From positions 620,001 to 684,000 of the forward strand of contig NC_007511.1 of the NCBI RefSeq assembly GCF_000012945.1: a DNA stretch of 64,000 nucleotides, given 5' to 3'. Below, piece by piece: positions 61,657-64,000 of this stretch. The notes beneath the pieces are model-generated. The model worked only from the letters and a program-made list of their open reading frames with translations. It made no database searches and was not told where the DNA came from. Each line of letters begins with the position of its first letter. Position 1 is the first letter of the stretch. The translations under genes were made by a program, and so were the position numbers. Source of the DNA: Burkholderia lata. Lineage in GTDB: Bacteria; Pseudomonadota; Gammaproteobacteria; Burkholderiales; Burkholderiaceae.

Positions 61657-62535
61657 ATGCCATCCCTGAGGCAAATCCAGTATTTCCTGACCGTGGCCGA
61701 TCTCGGCGGCTTCACGCCGGCCGCGAGCGCGCTCCACGTCGCGCAGTCGGCGCTCAGCCGGCAGATCGGTCAACTGGAAGACGAATTGGAGTTCCGGCTG
61801 TTCGACCGGGAGCCGAGAGGCGTACGGCTCACGCCGGCCGGCGCGATCTATCGCGATCGCGTGGCGTCGATTCCGGCGACCCTGACCGCCGCGGCCGACG
61901 AGGGCGCGCAGTTGTCGCGCGGCGAAGCGGGCGTATTGCGGCTCCTGCATTCGAGCACCGTTCCCGTCGGCAGCCTGATGCCGGTGCTCGAGCGCTTCAT
62001 GAGCGCGTGTCCGGGCGCGCGGATCGATCTCGACCGCGCGTCGTCCGAGGATCAGGTGCTGGAGATCGCGAACGGCAACGCCGATATCGGGATCGTTCGT
62101 CTGCCGGTGCTGCGCCGCGATCCGCGCGTGCGCTTCGTCGAGCTCGCGGCCGAGCGATTGTGCGTGGCGGTGCCGGCCGGTCATCCGCTCGCGTGCCGCA
62201 AGCGCACGACGATCTCGCGGCTGCGGCACGAGCCGTTCGTATCGGCCGTGTATCGGGAGCGGGGCGGATTGGCGCGCGTCGTGATCGACCTTTGCCTGAC
62301 GCGTGGATTCGTGCCGGCGAGCGCCCGGATCGTGTCGCCGAAGACGTCGATGCTGAATCTCGTCGCAGCCGGGCTGGGCGTCGCGATCGTGCCGGAACGG
62401 ATGGCGAGTCTCGGGATCGACGGAGTCGTCTTCGTGCCGATTTCGGATGAAGACGCGAAGTCGGTGTGCGCGCTGGTGTTGCCGGTCGAGCCGACGGCGC
62501 TGGCCGAGGCGTTCGTGCGGATTGTCGCGGAATAA
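61657..62535 (+). CDS. LysR-family transcriptional regulator
   Basis: A 292-residue LysR protein with N-terminal HTH (LRQIQYFLTVADLGGFTPAASALHVAQSALSRQIGQLE, residues 4-41) and a periplasmic-binding-like effector domain. It is divergent from the YdcZ gene (121 bases between), its most likely target. The start at 61657 gives the standard N-terminus. The effector is unknown. It ends right at the terminator shared with convergent aceA. Confidence 0.88.
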   Translation: MPSLRQIQYFLTVADLGGFTPAASALHVAQSALSRQIGQLEDELEFRLFDREPRGVRLTPAGAIYRDRVASIPATLTAAADEGAQLSRGEAGVLRLLHSSTVPVGSLMPVLERFMSACPGARIDLDRASSEDQVLEIANGNADIGIVRLPVLRRDPRVRFVELAAERLCVAVPAGHPLACRKRTTISRLRHEPFVSAVYRERGGLARVVIDLCLTRGFVPASARIVSPKTSMLNLVAAGLGVAIVPERMASLGIDGVVFVPISDEDAKSVCALVLPVEPTALAEAFVRIVAE

Positions 62536-62571
62536 AAAAAAACGCCAACCCGCCATGAACGGGTTGGCGTT
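62533..62571 (-). terminator. Rho-independent terminator of aceA
   Basis: Perfect 12-base-pair stem AACGCCAACCCG/CGGGTTGGCGTT with a 7-base loop. On the minus strand it is followed by a T run (complement of 62534-62542), so it mainly ends aceA transcription. It abuts the LysR stop codon. Confidence 0.9.
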
Positions 62572-62591
62572 TCGCCTGGAGATGACCGGTA

Positions 62592-64000
62592 TCAGAACTG
62601 GTTCATCGTGTTGTCCTTGCCTGCTGCCTTCAGCGCTGCGTCGCCGCTGAAGTATTCCTTGTGATCGTCACCGATGTCCGAACCGGACATGTTCTGGTGC
62701 TTCACGCAGGCGATACCCTGGCGGATTTCCTTGCGCTGCACGCCGGCCACGTAGCCCAGCATGCCCTGGTCGCCGAAGTATTCCTTGGCCAGGTTGTCGG
62801 TCGACAGCGCGGCGGTGTGGTACGTCGGCAGCGTGATCAGGTGATGGAAGATGCCTGCTTCACGCGCTGCGTCGGCCTGGAACGTACGGATCTTCTCGTC
62901 GGCCAGCTTGGCCAGTTCCGTCTCGTCGTATTCCACGCTCATCAGCTGCGCACGGTCGTAGGCCGACACGTCCTTGCCCTCGGCCTTCAGCGCGTCGTAC
63001 GCCTGCTGACGGAAGTTCAGCGTCCAGTTGAACGACGGGCTGTTGTTGTACACCAGCTTCGCGTTCGGGATGACCTTGCGGATCTCGCTGACCATGCCGC
63101 CGATCTGTGCGATGTGCGGTTTTTCGGTTTCGATCCACAGCAGGTCGGCGCCGTTCTGCAGCGACGTGATGCAGTCGAGCACGCAGCGCGCTTCGCCCGT
63201 GCCGGCGCGGAACTGGAACAGGTTGCTCGGCAGGCGCTTCGGACGCAGCAGCTTGCCGTCGCGCTTGATGACGACGTCACCGTTGCCCAGTTGGTCGGCC
63301 GACAGTTCTTCGCAATCGAGGAACGCGTTGTACTGGTCGCCCAGGTCGCCCGGCGTGCTGGTCACGGCGATCTGCTTGGTCAGGCCGGCGCCGAGCGAGT
63401 CGGTACGGGCCACGATGATGCCGTCGTCCACGCCCAGTTCCAGGAACGCGTAGCGGATCGCGCGGATCTTCGCGAGGAAGTCCTCGTGCGGCACGGTGAC
63501 CTTGCCGTCCTGGTGGCCGCACTGCTTCTCGTCGGACACCTGGTTTTCGATCTGGATGCAGCATGCGCCTGCTTCGATGAATTGCTTGGCCAGCAGGTAC
63601 GTGGCTTCCGCGTTGCCGAAACCGGCGTCGATGTCGGCGATGATCGGCACGACGTGCGTGACGTGGTTGTCGATCTTGTCCTGGATTGCTGCCTTCGCCG
63701 TGGCGTCCTTGGCGGCGTCGAGCTCGCGGAACAGGCCGCCCAGTTCACGGGCGTCGGCCTGGCGCAGGAACGTGTACAGCTCGCGGATCAGCGCGCTGAC
63801 CGAGGTCTTTTCGTGCATCGACTGGTCCGGCAGCGGGCCGAACTCGGAACGCAGCGCAGCGACCATCCAGCCGGACAGGTACAGGTAGCGGCGTTCGGTG
63901 CTGTTGAAGTGCTTCTTGATGGAGATCATCTTCTGCTGGCCGATGAAGCCGTGCCAGCAACCCAGCGACTGCGTGTACTTGGCCGGGTCGGCGTCGTAGG
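62592..64000 (-). CDS. aceA: Isocitrate lyase, partial (N-terminus outside the window)
   Basis: Cleaves isocitrate to glyoxylate and succinate, the first step of the glyoxylate shunt. The visible 469 residues are the C-terminal part of the large-type enzyme (about 530 residues in Pseudomonas). Upstream of a misleading internal ATG at 63929 the frame continues to the window edge with CWHGFIGQQKM. The catalytic segment is EKQCGHQDGK (the KKCGH motif of the small type becomes KQCGH), and NNSPSFNW and LWIETEKPH are conserved. About 60 N-terminal residues are expected beyond 64000. A strong terminator follows. Confidence 0.95.
   Translation of the reverse strand, partial: YDADPAKYTQSLGCWHGFIGQQKMISIKKHFNSTERRYLYLSGWMVAALRSEFGPLPDQSMHEKTSVSALIRELYTFLRQADARELGGLFRELDAAKDATAKAAIQDKIDNHVTHVVPIIADIDAGFGNAEATYLLAKQFIEAGACCIQIENQVSDEKQCGHQDGKVTVPHEDFLAKIRAIRYAFLELGVDDGIIVARTDSLGAGLTKQIAVTSTPGDLGDQYNAFLDCEELSADQLGNGDVVIKRDGKLLRPKRLPSNLFQFRAGTGEARCVLDCITSLQNGADLLWIETEKPHIAQIGGMVSEIRKVIPNAKLVYNNSPSFNWTLNFRQQAYDALKAEGKDVSAYDRAQLMSVEYDETELAKLADEKIRTFQADAAREAGIFHHLITLPTYHTAALSTDNLAKEYFGDQGMLGYVAGVQRKEIRQGIACVKHQNMSGSDIGDDHKEYFSGDAALKAAGKDNTMNQF

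Noticed and set aside
63745..63929. Internal ATG at 63929 as the start of aceA.
   Set aside because: The frame continues upstream to the window edge with conserved isocitrate lyase sequence (CWHGFIGQQKM), so the gene is partial, not short.

Overview
The window is a high-GC, gene-dense stretch whose gene content (rhamnolipid operon, glycine betaine demethylation cluster, Burkholderia-type porin, ZmpB-like protease next to an M28 aminopeptidase, large-type isocitrate lyase) points to a Burkholderia cepacia complex species, probably its second chromosome. The genus assignment rests on recognised protein families and remembered gene order, not on a database search.

Layout. (1) 0.4-8.9 kb: a seven-gene rhamnolipid operon on the + strand (rhlA, an isoprenylcysteine-carboxyl-methyltransferase-like gene, rhlB, a DHA2 MFS exporter, rhlC, a NodT-type outer membrane lipoprotein, an EmrA-type adaptor). 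It covers synthesis and a complete tripartite exporter. (2) 9.0-15.3 kb: an SDR dehydrogenase, glutathione-independent formaldehyde dehydrogenase (fdhA), class I fructose-bisphosphate aldolase, a decayed stretch holding the 5' stub of an EamA transporter gene, a zinc-ribbon membrane protein and a MocR regulator. (3) 15.6-17 kb: a secreted TolB-like/discoidin protein. (4) 17-42 kb: a choline/betaine catabolic supercluster: gbdR regulator, glyA, dipeptidase, DUF5943 protein, dgcAB, ETF pair, gbcAB, a betaine-binding protein and an APC permease. After an accessory interruption (Sel1/DUF6396 lipoprotein plus a truncated ORF, and a TetR/EamA pair) come purU, a choline-sulfate LysR regulator, betC, a choline-binding protein and a porin. 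Together these convert choline sulfate to choline and betaine via dimethylglycine to sarcosine, with fdhA, glyA and purU handling one-carbon units. betAB and the sarcosine oxidase operon are not in the window. (5) 42-49 kb: a second-type cysS preceded by a cysteine-rich leader peptide and terminator, an MFS exporter, and a 2OG-Fe oxygenase/DUF47/Pit phosphate transporter operon. (6) 49-53 kb: YbjQ protein, M28 aminopeptidase and ZmpB-like metalloprotease. (7) 53-61 kb: two AraC-type regulators and a TTQ amine dehydrogenase operon (aauB, mauE, mauD, aauA, two c-type cytochromes, aldehyde dehydrogenase). (8) 61-64 kb: YdcZ-family protein, LysR regulator and the C-terminal part of aceA, which runs off the window.

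The most interesting signals are a probable translation-coupled cysteine attenuator in front of cysS, apparently with a leaderless leader peptide (42.45-42.64 kb); a carboxyl-methyltransferase-like gene embedded between rhlA and rhlB; loss of one expected iron-sulfur cysteine in DgcA; a TTQ enzyme cluster without mauG; an orphan T6SS-immunity-like lipoprotein beside a truncated ORF; and three copies of one operator motif around a TetR/EamA pair. No CRISPR array, tRNA, rRNA or intact insertion sequence was seen.
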